Source: an uncultured Bacteroidales bacterium (GTDB taxonomy: Bacteria > Bacteroidota > Bacteroidia > Bacteroidales > UBA932). Taken from it: a stretch of 38,659 bases of DNA. Position numbers and translations under genes: made by a program. The stretch lies in NCBI GenBank assembly GCA_947253655.1, contig CAMYAE010000020.1, positions 1-38,659 of the forward strand, in the 5' to 3' direction. The first letter of the stretch is position 1, and every line of letters starts with the position of its first letter. This document shows positions 16,649 through 25,249 of this stretch, in pieces. The notes under the pieces are model-generated. The model saw only the letters and a list, made by a program, of their open reading frames with translations, was not told where the DNA came from and did no database searches.

Positions 16649-16661
16649 CATACGCTTTCGT

Positions 16662-16741
16662 TGTCATCCTGAGCCTGCGCAGCAGGCGTAAGGATCTGCG
16701 GCACTCGTTTGGGCAGATCCCTCACTTCGTTCGGGATGACA
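16662..16741 (-). repeat. Cloverleaf repeat, copy B
   Basis: A full 80-nt copy on the minus strand. The closing stem is TGTC/GACA, arm 1 is ATCCC/GGGAT, arm 2 is CTGC/GCAG, and arm 3 is ATCCT/AGGAT with inner GCCTG/CAGGC. Arm 1 differs from copy A (ATTCC/GGAAT) by a compensated pair while the 11-nt loop is nearly identical. Confidence 0.8.
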
Positions 16742-16798
16742 GAGAGGCAACGGGAGTGACAGGGAGGCGACGGGAATGACAGGGAAAGAATGGAGATT

Positions 16799-16830
16799 AC
16801 AAAAAGCGGCCGGCAAGAATGCCGACCGCT
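16799..16830 (-). terminator. Intrinsic terminator of gdhA
   Basis: On the minus strand the stem AGCGGTCGGCA/TGCCGGCCGCT (11 bp with one T-G wobble, 4-nt loop) is followed by five T. It lies 22 nt after the gdhA stop. Confidence 0.85.
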
Positions 16831-16851
16831 AAACGTATATGCTTCAGAAGC

Positions 16852-18195
16852 TTAGATCACCCCTTGTGACAACATAGCCTCAGCCACTTTCATAAAGCCG
16901 GCTACATTCGCACCCTTCACATAATTGATATAGCCGTCAGGCTGCTTCCCGTATTTCACGCAAGCAGCGTGGATAGAACTCATGATTGTATGGAGTTTCT
17001 CATCCACCTCTTTTGCCGTCCAGCTCAAATGCATTGCATTCTGTGTCATTTCAAGACCGGAAGTGGACACGCCACCGGCATTAACAGCCTTGCCAGGAGC
17101 AAAATCCACCTTGGCTTTCTGGAATGCCTCGATGGCACCCGGCTGACAACCCATATTGGACACCTCTGCACATAGCCAAGTGCCGTTTGCAATAAGCTCT
17201 TCCGCATCCTCCTTTGACATTTCGTTCTGGAACGCACAAGGCATTGCAATATCGCACTTTATGCTCCAAGCTTTCTTGCCCGGAATAAACTTGGCATCAG
17301 GGAATTTGACAGCGAACGGAGCCACAACGTCATTGTTGGAAGCACGAAGTTCCAGCATGTATGCAAGCTTCTCCGGGGTCATTCCATTAGGGTTGTAGAT
17401 AACACCGTCCGGACCTGAAATGGCAACGACAGTAGCACCGAGCTCAGTAGCCTTTGTGCAGGCACCCCATGCAACGTTACCAAAACCGGAAACAGCGACT
17501 TTCTTGCCCTTGAGATCAAGCCCTTCTTTCTTCTCTTTTAGCATGTGCTGTACAAAATATACAGCTCCGAAACCTGTAGCCTCAGGACGGATTACAGAGC
17601 CTCCGAACGGAAGTCCCTTGCCTGTAAGCACACCATTGTGCTCATGGGTAAGTTTCTTGTACATACCGTTGAGATAACCGATTTCACGACCGCCTACTCC
17701 GATATCTCCTGCCGGAATATCCATATCAGGACCTATAACTTTGTAGAGCTCAAGCATAAATGCATGGCAGAAACGCATGATTTCATTGGCGGACTTGCCC
17801 TTAGGATTGAAATCCGAGCCACCCTTGCCGCCACCCATAGGAAGTGTGGTGAGGGAGTTCTTGAAAGTCTGCTCGAAACCTAAGAATTTCAAAATTGACG
17901 GATTTACTGAAGGGTGGAAACGAAGACCTCCCTTGTATGGTCCTATAGCATTGTTGAACTGCACCCTGTAGCCGGTATTAACCTGAACTTCGCCTTTGTC
18001 ATCCGTCCAGGTAACCCTGAAAGTAAGGATACGGTCAGGCTCGACAAGTCTTTCGACTATTTTCGCTGCCTCGAATTCAGGATGCTCATTGTAAACGTCC
18101 TCGATTGATTCCAGAACTTCTCGTACCGCCTGAAGATACTCTTTCTCAGTAGGATACTTGGCCTGGAGATTTGCCATAATTTCTTCTGTTCTCAT
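16852..18195 (-). CDS. gdhA: NADP-type glutamate dehydrogenase
   Basis: Interconverts 2-oxoglutarate plus ammonia and glutamate. The 447-aa protein is of the hexameric family size. It shows the substrate-binding segment KGGLRFHP, the catalytic-lysine loop GGGKGGSDF, the motif GGREIGYLNGMY and a Rossmann GxGNVA motif in the C-terminal half. Cofactor preference is assigned by resemblance to NADP-type anabolic enzymes and is less certain. It lies 36 nt downstream of korB on the same strand, with its own terminator, so korA-korB-gdhA likely form one unit that makes 2-oxoglutarate and aminates it. Confidence 0.96.
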   Translation of the reverse strand: MRTEEIMANLQAKYPTEKEYLQAVREVLESIEDVYNEHPEFEAAKIVERLVEPDRILTFRVTWTDDKGEVQVNTGYRVQFNNAIGPYKGGLRFHPSVNPSILKFLGFEQTFKNSLTTLPMGGGKGGSDFNPKGKSANEIMRFCHAFMLELYKVIGPDMDIPAGDIGVGGREIGYLNGMYKKLTHEHNGVLTGKGLPFGGSVIRPEATGFGAVYFVQHMLKEKKEGLDLKGKKVAVSGFGNVAWGACTKATELGATVVAISGPDGVIYNPNGMTPEKLAYMLELRASNNDVVAPFAVKFPDAKFIPGKKAWSIKCDIAMPCAFQNEMSKEDAEELIANGTWLCAEVSNMGCQPGAIEAFQKAKVDFAPGKAVNAGGVSTSGLEMTQNAMHLSWTAKEVDEKLHTIMSSIHAACVKYGKQPDGYINYVKGANVAGFMKVAEAMLSQGVI

Positions 18196-18231
18196 AATAA
18201 AAAGTTATTAATCGGTGTATATTAAATATAA

Positions 18232-19251
18232 TTATTTTACTTCCCAGACAGAGCCGCTGTTCATCAGCTCGTCCATATTGTGAATTTTCGAATGGGATGA
18301 AACCTCTTTAAGCTGGTTAGCCACCCCGTCCTCGTATGTTACGGCCTCCACGTCCCTGATCACGCCAAGAGCCACAGGGAAATCCGGTCCGGACATCTCG
18401 GCAAGCATCATTTGAAGCCCGATATTGTCCTGATGAGGGTCATGTACGAGAATATCATCTTCCGAAACTCCGCCCTCCCCTATCGTCACTACTTTCAACT
18501 TCCAGCCGTCCAGCACAAGCCCTTTATTTCTTTCCCTGCCGAATATCATCTTCTCTCCGGCCCGGAGAATAATTGTCCTGTCAGCCTTATGTTCCCTATC
18601 GGAAATTTCGGCATGGGCGCCATTATTGAAAATCACACAGTTAGTCAGAAACTCCATGACAGATGTCCCGTGATGACGGGAAGCCCCCAACATAATTTCC
18701 TCATTAAGAGCCAATTCGGTGTCTATTCCTCTGGCAAAGAAAGTGCCTTTGGCTCCGATAACCAAACCTCCCGGATTGAAAGGAGCCTCGACAGTCCCAT
18801 AAGGAGAAGTCTTGGTAATTGCCCCGAATTTAGATGTCGGAGAATACTGGCCTTTCGTCATACCGTAGATACGGTTATTAAACAGCATGATATTTATATC
18901 TATGTTTCGTCTTACGGCATGGATAAAATGATTGCCTCCGATAGCCAGGGCATCCCCGTCTCCGCAAGCCTGCCATACGCACAACTCCGGATTAGCCACC
19001 TTGACACCGGTAGAAATAGCCGTAGCCCTGCCGTGTATGCTGTGAAAACCATAAGTGTTCATATAATACGGCAAGCGTGAAGAACAGCCTATACCTGAGA
19101 CTACAACCACCTTTTCCTTATCGATTCCTTTCTCCTCGCAAACTTTTGGAAGCGTCCTCTGCAAGGCCGCCAAAACCGAATAATCACCGCAACCCGGACA
19201 CCACCTTACTTCCTGATCGCTTTTGAAATCTTTTAATGTATAATTTGCCAT
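18232..19251 (-). CDS. korB: 2-oxoacid (2-oxoglutarate) : ferredoxin oxidoreductase, beta subunit
   Basis: The thiamine-pyrophosphate-binding subunit, 339 aa. The TPP/Mg motif is the GDGDALAIGGNH segment followed by the NNRIYGMTKGQ loop. The N-terminal RWCPGCGDY motif (Cys18, Cys21) and a later GIGCSSR are family hallmarks and may help hold a 4Fe-4S cluster. With KorA it decarboxylates 2-oxoglutarate to succinyl-CoA, or runs in reverse, with ferredoxin. The 2-oxoglutarate assignment is supported by adjacent gdhA, though other 2-oxoacids are possible. It is 12 nt downstream of korA. Confidence 0.92.
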   Translation of the reverse strand: MANYTLKDFKSDQEVRWCPGCGDYSVLAALQRTLPKVCEEKGIDKEKVVVVSGIGCSSRLPYYMNTYGFHSIHGRATAISTGVKVANPELCVWQACGDGDALAIGGNHFIHAVRRNIDINIMLFNNRIYGMTKGQYSPTSKFGAITKTSPYGTVEAPFNPGGLVIGAKGTFFARGIDTELALNEEIMLGASRHHGTSVMEFLTNCVIFNNGAHAEISDREHKADRTIILRAGEKMIFGRERNKGLVLDGWKLKVVTIGEGGVSEDDILVHDPHQDNIGLQMMLAEMSGPDFPVALGVIRDVEAVTYEDGVANQLKEVSSHSKIHNMDELMNSGSVWEVK

Positions 19252-19263
19252 TGCCTTTCCTCC

Positions 19264-21093
19264 TTATTTCGATAATAATGCATCCTTGATGTCTTGAGCC
19301 AAGAATGTCTGCCCCTGAATCTTGTTCAGCCGGCGGTAGCTAAACTGCGGCAGCTTCGTGCGCAGATAGCCGGCAAACTGCCCGTTGTTCAACTCACATA
19401 CAAGGATTTCAGAAAAATTGGAGAACACCTCCGCCGTATTTGCCGGAAGCGGATTGATATAGTTGAAATGGGCGAAGCTTACATCAAGGCCCTCTTTTTC
19501 AAGTTCCGATACGGCGGTAATAATATGGCCGTAAGTACCGCCCCAGCCCACAACAAGGGTCTTGCCGTTCTTCGGACCCGACACTTCAAGCGACGGTATA
19601 AAAGCTGCAACCCTTTCGACTTTCTCAGCTCTCTCTCGGACCATCATCTCGTGGTTCAGAGGATCTGTAGATAACACTCCTTTATGTGTCTTCTCAAGAC
19701 CTCCGACCCTGTGTTCGAAACCTTTGCGTCCTGCAACTGCCCATTCTCTGGCCAGTGTCTCACTGCACCTTTCGAAAGGAGCGAACTGTCCTTCGGCCTC
19801 CTTTGCAAAACGAGGCTTTATTTCAGGATAGTCCTTCATCGCAGGTATTTTCCACGGCTCCGAACCGTTACCAAGGAAGCCCTCCGACAACAATAGAACA
19901 GGAGTCATGTGTTCCAAAGTGATTTTTGCTGCCTGATAAGCCATGTCAAAACAGTTTGCAGGAGAATTTGCGGCAAGCACGACCAGAGGGCTCTCACCGT
20001 TTCTTCCATACAAAGCCTCATTGAGATCTGTCTGTTCTGTCTTTGTAGGCATGCCTGTACAAGGCCCGGCACGCTGTACATCGACTACAACTAAAGGCAG
20101 TTCCGTCATCACGGCAAGCCCCAAAGCCTCAGACTTCAAAGAAAGACCCGGACCCGAAGTTGTCGTAACGCCAAGAGAACCTGCAAACGAAGCTCCGATT
20201 GCAGTACAAATTCCGGATATTTCATCCTCTGTCTGCATCGTCTTGACATTCAAATTCTTATGTATAGCCAGCTCTTCCAATATAGATGTTGCGGGAGTAA
20301 TTGGATAAGAGCCGCAGAATAAAGGCAGACCGGCCTTCTCTGCAGCGGCCATAAGACCCCACGCTATTGCCTGATTGCCGGTAATGTTCCTGTAATGCCC
20401 TTTAGGAAGTTCGGCCGGCTCGATTGTATATGTATTAGGCACAGCCTGAATGGCAGCGGCATAATTATAGCCGTCGCTAATCACCTTTTTGTTCGGTGCA
20501 ATCATTTCAGGGTGCTTTTTACCTAACCTTTTTTCAAGATATTCATAGACATGTTCCAATGGGCGGCTATAGATGTAGCAGGCCATTCCCAATGTAAACA
20601 TATTCTTGCATTTGTTTATGGAAGCCATGTCCAGACCGGAGTCCTTAAGGCTGTCCATAGTCAGCTTTGTTATCGGAGCGACTATTATCGTCCTGTCTTC
20701 AATGCGCAGTTCCTCAAAAGGATTACCCGTGAAACCGGCTTTTTTAAGTCCGGATTCGTCGAAAGCGTCTTCATTCACAAGAACAAGAGCTGTTCTTTTC
20801 AGCCATTTTGCATTTGCTTTCAGAGCGGCAGGATTCATTGCAATAAGCATATCGCAATAGTCACCGGGAGTGTTTACCTTATGATTGCCAATATGTACCT
20901 GATAGCCGGAAACTCCCGAAACCGTCCCCTTAGGAGCCCTGATTTCTGCCGGATAATCCGGGAAAGTGGACAGGTCATTGCCATATACGGCGGAAATGTT
21001 TGCAAACAGAAAGCCCGTGAGCTGCATTCCGTCACCCGAATCCCCGGCGAACCTAATTACCACATCATCTGTGTCGATTACCTTGTGTTGCAT
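19264..21093 (-). CDS. korA: 2-oxoacid (2-oxoglutarate) : ferredoxin oxidoreductase, fused gamma-alpha subunit
   Basis: A 609-aa subunit with a gamma domain at the N-terminus (about 10-190, motif FAGDSGDGMQLTG) fused to an alpha domain (from about 210, with GSYPITPATSILEELA and a QTEDEISG segment). This fused alpha plus a separate beta is the two-subunit KorAB layout; no delta ferredoxin subunit is present beside it. It is the first gene of the unit. A candidate promoter lies in the 87 nt between its ATG and the terminator of the upstream ompH unit. Confidence 0.93.
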   Translation of the reverse strand: MQHKVIDTDDVVIRFAGDSGDGMQLTGFLFANISAVYGNDLSTFPDYPAEIRAPKGTVSGVSGYQVHIGNHKVNTPGDYCDMLIAMNPAALKANAKWLKRTALVLVNEDAFDESGLKKAGFTGNPFEELRIEDRTIIVAPITKLTMDSLKDSGLDMASINKCKNMFTLGMACYIYSRPLEHVYEYLEKRLGKKHPEMIAPNKKVISDGYNYAAAIQAVPNTYTIEPAELPKGHYRNITGNQAIAWGLMAAAEKAGLPLFCGSYPITPATSILEELAIHKNLNVKTMQTEDEISGICTAIGASFAGSLGVTTTSGPGLSLKSEALGLAVMTELPLVVVDVQRAGPCTGMPTKTEQTDLNEALYGRNGESPLVVLAANSPANCFDMAYQAAKITLEHMTPVLLLSEGFLGNGSEPWKIPAMKDYPEIKPRFAKEAEGQFAPFERCSETLAREWAVAGRKGFEHRVGGLEKTHKGVLSTDPLNHEMMVRERAEKVERVAAFIPSLEVSGPKNGKTLVVGWGGTYGHIITAVSELEKEGLDVSFAHFNYINPLPANTAEVFSNFSEILVCELNNGQFAGYLRTKLPQFSYRRLNKIQGQTFLAQDIKDALLSK

Positions 21094-21140
21094 TTGGTTA
21101 ATTTAATTATAACTTGAAAGTGTATTAGCCTTGTGTTGTG

Positions 21141-21172
21141 CGAATCTAATAACAAAATTGGTAATTTCCCAA
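21141..21172 (-). promoter_or_regulatory. Candidate promoter of korAB-gdhA
   Basis: On the minus strand TTG (21172-21170) is followed after 21 nt by TAGATTCG (21148-21141), one mismatch from TAnnTTTG. The spacing is longer than the 19 nt of the better promoters in this window. Confidence 0.35.
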
Positions 21173-21180
21173 TAAATTGA

Positions 21181-21222
21181 AAGAAAAAGAATGTGTGCCG
21201 GAACTCTTTGTCCCGACACACA
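21181..21222 (-). terminator. Intrinsic terminator after ompH
   Basis: Minus-strand stem GTGTGTCGG/CCGGCACAC (9 bp, one T-G wobble, 11-nt loop), then ATTCTTTTTCTTT. It ends the nadK-uppS-bamA-ompH unit before the korA promoter region. Confidence 0.75.
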
Positions 21223-21258
21223 CTCAAAGTTGCCTTTATAGTCTTCTAAAAGAGACTG

Positions 21259-21828
21259 TTAATTATGGGTCTGTTGCTGCTGTTGGGCCTGCAATTCAGC
21301 CTGCAAAGACTCGATTGTCCTCGAATCCGGTATATTCAAAGCCTTCCTTGCAGCCGGAGTGAGGTCTATGCTCTGTGCCTTGTCAATGTAAAGAAGAGAG
21401 GTCTCCTCAAATACATAAATATAGCCGCCCTCCTTAGCAAGCTTGGCTACCGCCTCCTGAGCCTTCTTCTGAATAGGCGCCATAAGCTCCTGCTGTTGCT
21501 GCTGCATCTCGCCCTGAGCTGTCTGCTGGAACTCCTGCAACCTTGTCTGAATATCGTTCAGTTCTTTTTCCTTGCTGTCCTTTATAGCTGCAGTCCATGT
21601 TGAAGCCTTCTGCTGATACTGTGTCAGCTTGTTCTGGAACTCGGCAGCCATATCCTGATATGTCTGTTCAAACTCTTTGGACTGTGCAGCAAGTTTCTGC
21701 CTTGCAGCATCAGCCTCCGGCATAAGCTGCACCAGCTCGCTATAATTGACATGCGCAAATTTGATGTTCTGCGCAGAAGCGGTGAATGTTAGGATTGCCG
21801 TGGCAGCAATCAAGAAAATTTTTTTCAT
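21259..21828 (-). CDS. OmpH/Skp family periplasmic chaperone
   Basis: A 189-aa secreted protein with a signal peptide (about 1-19, ending TASAQ), a short beta strand (IKFAHVNYSEL), a long Gln/Lys-rich coiled-coil (about 45-130) and a final beta region with AQSIDLT. This is the Skp tentacle layout, which holds unfolded outer-membrane proteins. The C-terminus is a polyglutamine tail. It sits downstream of bamA, its functional partner. A second OmpH-like gene is at 26954. Confidence 0.9.
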   Translation of the reverse strand: MKKIFLIAATAILTFTASAQNIKFAHVNYSELVQLMPEADAARQKLAAQSKEFEQTYQDMAAEFQNKLTQYQQKASTWTAAIKDSKEKELNDIQTRLQEFQQTAQGEMQQQQQELMAPIQKKAQEAVAKLAKEGGYIYVFEETSLLYIDKAQSIDLTPAARKALNIPDSRTIESLQAELQAQQQQQTHN

Positions 21829-21892
21829 TATAAATTATTTTATTTGTTTTCCGTTTCAGCAAAAATTATATATCAAACATCAGACCAATCCA

Positions 21893-24487
21893 CTAAAATT
21901 CCTGTCCGATAAGGAAATGGAACTGGCTTTTGCCATTGACCGGATCATCAAATCCATAGCCCCAGTCGATTCCCAACAGGCCCACAACCGGCAGATACAC
22001 TCTGACACCTACACCTGCAGACCTCTTGATCTGGAACGGGTTGAAATCCCTGATGTCCGACCAGCAGTTGCCGCCCTCCATGAATACCAATGCAAATATA
22101 GTGGATTGAGGCTGCAATACAATAGGATACCTCAACTCTACGCTGAATTTGTCATAGACGTTGCCCGAATAGGCATAGCCGTTGGTATTGTACTTGGAAT
22201 CCGAAACAGGAGTAAGAGAGTAGTTCTGGTATCCCCTGAGCGAGATGACCTCAGTACCATAGGTGTTGTAGCCCGACATGCCGTCGCCGCCGACCCAAAA
22301 GCCCTCAAACGGAGAATAGCCCCATTTTCTGTTATAATATCCCAAATATCCGAACTGCACCCTTGTCTTGAGCACGAGATCTCCTACCAATTTCTGATAG
22401 AAGTTGGCTTTCATAGACCATTTGTGATATTCAATCCATTTATATCTGTCACGGGCACTCCAATTGTCGTAATTTATATCTCTCCAGCTGTTCACCTTAG
22501 TCGGATTTCCGGCAGCATCCGGCCTCCCTTTGTCGCTCTTCCTGAACAAAGAATATGGAGGAGTCAGCGAGACGGATAAAGATATATCGGAACCGCCTCT
22601 CGGAAAAATCGGCTGGTCGGTTGAATTTCTTGACAACCCAAGCGTATAGCTGAAATTATGGGCTATGCCGTCATCGAAGATAAAGTAGTTCGAATACCAA
22701 TTCGTCAATTTATAGGTCTGCCAGCTTAACTGGTTGTAAAGCACAAAATAGTTGTCCGGCCATTTCAACCTGTTGCCAAGTCCCGCTGAAAATCCGTACA
22801 CCTCCATTTGCTTGTCTTTGTTGAGGATATTCCAAGCCAAATAGGAGCTGGTCTGTCTTGTATAATATGCCGAAAGACTGAGGGATGTCGGCTTCTTGCC
22901 GAACAGCCACGGCTCTGAAAAACTTGCCGATATGGCGGTATAATATGTACCGCTTGTCTGGAAACGGAAAGCAAGGTTCTGCGCATCTCCCAGCGGTATA
23001 GGACGCCAAGCGGATTTGTCAAAAAATCTTCTTGTAGAGAAATTGTTGAAGCTCAAACCTACGGTAGCCACAAAAGTACGACCGCCCCAGCCTCCTGAAA
23101 GTTCGAACTGGCTTGAAGGCTTCTCCGTGACATTATATACTATATCTACGGTATTGTTGTTCTGATCGGGAATTATGGAATATCCCTTTGCAGGATTCGC
23201 AATTGCCTCAGGGTCAAATTGTCCCAAAGAAGCTATTTCCCTTATCGACCTCTCGAAATCCGTCTGACTGAAAAGATAGCCCGGACGGGTGAAGACCTGT
23301 CGACGCACAATCCTTTCATTGGTGAGGTCGTTGCCGTTAATGATTATATTGTTCAGAGTGGCCTGCTTGCCTTCCACTATCCTCATTTCCACATCTACCG
23401 AATCTCCCTCGACATTCAGCTCAACGGGATAGACATTGAAGAAAAGATAACCGTTGTCCCTGTAAAGTTTAGAAACGTCCAGCTCATTCTGCTTGCCTCC
23501 GCCGGACAACCTCTTCTGCATAGTCACAACATCATAGACATCACCTTTCTTGATTTGGAGGATCGAATTCAAGGCATCTGCATCATAAACGGAGTTACCT
23601 GTCCATTTTATATCCCTGAAATAGTATTTTTTGCCTTGGTCTATCTTGAAATCTATGCCTAACCGTCCCGGCTTTATGGTATATATGGAATCGCTGATAA
23701 TTCTTGCATCCCTGTAACCGGCTTCATTGAAAGCGCTTATCAGATTTCTCTTGTCGTTCGGATACTCCTTTTCATCGAATTTCTTGCTGTGGAAGAAATT
23801 ATAGAATTTCGCCGACTTGGTCTTTTTCATGGACTTTGCCAGCTTCCGGTCTTTAATTTCAGAATCGTGTCCATAGAAATTTATTTTCCGAACCTTGACC
23901 TTATTCCCCCTGTCTACGGCAAAATTAACTCTTATGGCGTTCTTGATTATGGTATCCCTACTCACCTCAGGGACAACCTTGACATCAAGGAAACCCTTTT
24001 CTTTATAAAATCTCTTGATGATGTCGGAAGATGTCTTGGACACATATTCCGAAAACTCACCGCTCCTCCTGAGGTTAAGCCTGTCCTGCAGGTCTTTCTT
24101 CTCGCCGTTCTTGACGCCGGTAAACGACCATTTGGACACCCTTGGACGCTCCTTTATTGCTATTTTAAGATAGACACTGTCCCTGTCGGAGGACAAAGAG
24201 TCCACATAGACAGCCACATCCTGAAAATACCTGTTGAGCCACAGCCTGTTGATAATCGTCTCGATGTCATCTCCGGGAATGGTGATTTCCATTCCTTTGC
24301 GCAGTCCTGAGACTTGAAGTATATGCTGTTCGGCCAAATAGGTGTTTCCCTCTACTCTGGCCCCTGCTAAAATATATTTGCGTGGATTGTTATAGTCAAT
24401 GTCAATTGAGCCGCCCGGCTGTTGCCCGAAGGCTGAAAAACCAGGCAACGACAATATAATAAGACACAATATCCGGCTTATTCTCAT
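21893..24487 (-). CDS. bamA: Outer membrane protein assembly factor BamA
   Basis: The core of the machine that folds beta-barrel proteins into the outer membrane. The 864-aa protein has a signal peptide (1-22), repeated POTRA domains from about 35 to 440 (for example the IIINGNDLTNERIVRRQVFTRPG-type strands) and a C-terminal Omp85 barrel (about 470-864) ending in Phe (IGQEF). It is full length. It lies between uppS (38 nt upstream) and ompH, a common Bacteroidota order. Confidence 0.96.
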   Translation of the reverse strand: MRISRILCLIILSLPGFSAFGQQPGGSIDIDYNNPRKYILAGARVEGNTYLAEQHILQVSGLRKGMEITIPGDDIETIINRLWLNRYFQDVAVYVDSLSSDRDSVYLKIAIKERPRVSKWSFTGVKNGEKKDLQDRLNLRRSGEFSEYVSKTSSDIIKRFYKEKGFLDVKVVPEVSRDTIIKNAIRVNFAVDRGNKVKVRKINFYGHDSEIKDRKLAKSMKKTKSAKFYNFFHSKKFDEKEYPNDKRNLISAFNEAGYRDARIISDSIYTIKPGRLGIDFKIDQGKKYYFRDIKWTGNSVYDADALNSILQIKKGDVYDVVTMQKRLSGGGKQNELDVSKLYRDNGYLFFNVYPVELNVEGDSVDVEMRIVEGKQATLNNIIINGNDLTNERIVRRQVFTRPGYLFSQTDFERSIREIASLGQFDPEAIANPAKGYSIIPDQNNNTVDIVYNVTEKPSSQFELSGGWGGRTFVATVGLSFNNFSTRRFFDKSAWRPIPLGDAQNLAFRFQTSGTYYTAISASFSEPWLFGKKPTSLSLSAYYTRQTSSYLAWNILNKDKQMEVYGFSAGLGNRLKWPDNYFVLYNQLSWQTYKLTNWYSNYFIFDDGIAHNFSYTLGLSRNSTDQPIFPRGGSDISLSVSLTPPYSLFRKSDKGRPDAAGNPTKVNSWRDINYDNWSARDRYKWIEYHKWSMKANFYQKLVGDLVLKTRVQFGYLGYYNRKWGYSPFEGFWVGGDGMSGYNTYGTEVISLRGYQNYSLTPVSDSKYNTNGYAYSGNVYDKFSVELRYPIVLQPQSTIFALVFMEGGNCWSDIRDFNPFQIKRSAGVGVRVYLPVVGLLGIDWGYGFDDPVNGKSQFHFLIGQEF

Positions 24488-24525
24488 CTTTCGTTCCGTT
24501 AATCCTACAAAGATAATAATTATTC

Positions 24526-25245
24526 TTAAACCTTGCCGTATCTGCGGTCCCTTAAAGCAAATTCAGACAAAACCGCACGGAATTGTTCTTTTCCAAAATC
24601 AGGCCATAGCGTCTTTACAAAGAATAATTCGGAATATGCTCCCTGCCATAAAAGATAATTGCTTATCCGCTGTTCTCCCGAAGTCCTTATAATTATATCC
24701 GGATCAGGAATGCCTGCCGTCACAAGATATTTGCTGAAATCATCCTGGGTCAAGGCATCAAGCCCGCTTAGCTTTTTGGGGTCTACGGCAATCTCTCTCA
24801 CCATTTTTTTTGCAGCCTGCAAAATATCCCATTTGCCGCTATAGCTTAAAAATATGATCATCGTGAGGTTGCGATTATTTTCGGTTTCTTTCATCAGACT
24901 GTCAATAGCAGCATTCAAGGAAGATCCGAGACGCTCCCTGTTGCCAAGGACAACGAATTTCACCCCATTCTTCATCATCGTTTCATACTCGTTGTCTATC
25001 GACTTCATCATCAGTTCCATAAGAGTTGAGACTTCCGCCTCCGGCCTCCCCCAATTCTCTTCGGAAAAGGCATAAAGGGAGAGATATTTTATACCGTCTT
25101 CGACGCATGCTTCAGTAACGGCACGAACGCTCTCCACCCCGTGGAGATGTCCATATATACGTTCCTTCCCTCTTTCTTTGGCCCACCTGCCGTTGCCGTC
25201 CATTATTATAGACACGTGCACAGGGACAGAGTTGTTTTTATCCAT
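24526..25245 (-). CDS. uppS: Isoprenyl transferase (undecaprenyl diphosphate synthase)
   Basis: Extends farnesyl diphosphate with isopentenyl diphosphate to undecaprenyl diphosphate, the lipid carrier for peptidoglycan and O-antigen precursors. In 239 aa it has the catalytic IIMDGNGRWA motif (Asp16), the SLYAFSEENWGRP segment and the RTSGEQRISNYLLWQ motif near the C-terminus. It begins 4 nt after the nadK stop, so the two are co-transcribed. Confidence 0.97.
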   Translation of the reverse strand: MDKNNSVPVHVSIIMDGNGRWAKERGKERIYGHLHGVESVRAVTEACVEDGIKYLSLYAFSEENWGRPEAEVSTLMELMMKSIDNEYETMMKNGVKFVVLGNRERLGSSLNAAIDSLMKETENNRNLTMIIFLSYSGKWDILQAAKKMVREIAVDPKKLSGLDALTQDDFSKYLVTAGIPDPDIIIRTSGEQRISNYLLWQGAYSELFFVKTLWPDFGKEQFRAVLSEFALRDRRYGKV

Positions 25246-25249
25246 AGTG

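Larger units (their letters stand above)
16529..16795 (-). repeat. Intergenic repeat locus 2 between convergent nrdG and gdhA
   Basis: This gene-free stretch is made of dispersed-repeat material in the orientation opposite to locus 1. It holds a partial copy (16597-16648), a full copy (16662-16741), and then a short array (about 16735-16795) of roughly 20-nt units each containing TGACA. A 10-bp inverted repeat, ATGACAGTGC (16529-16538) with GCACTGTCAT (16593-16602), encloses the first part. No coding potential is evident. Confidence 0.85.

Noticed and set aside
18412..19080. 222-aa plus-strand ORF antisense to korB
   Set aside because: Antisense to a conserved enzyme, without recognisable features.
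20551..21117. 188-aa plus-strand ORF antisense to korA
   Set aside because: Covers the conserved gamma domain of KorA in reverse; no supporting signal.
21746..22579. 277-aa plus-strand ORF antisense to bamA
   Set aside because: Shadow of the bamA barrel coding region; no recognisable domain or promoter.
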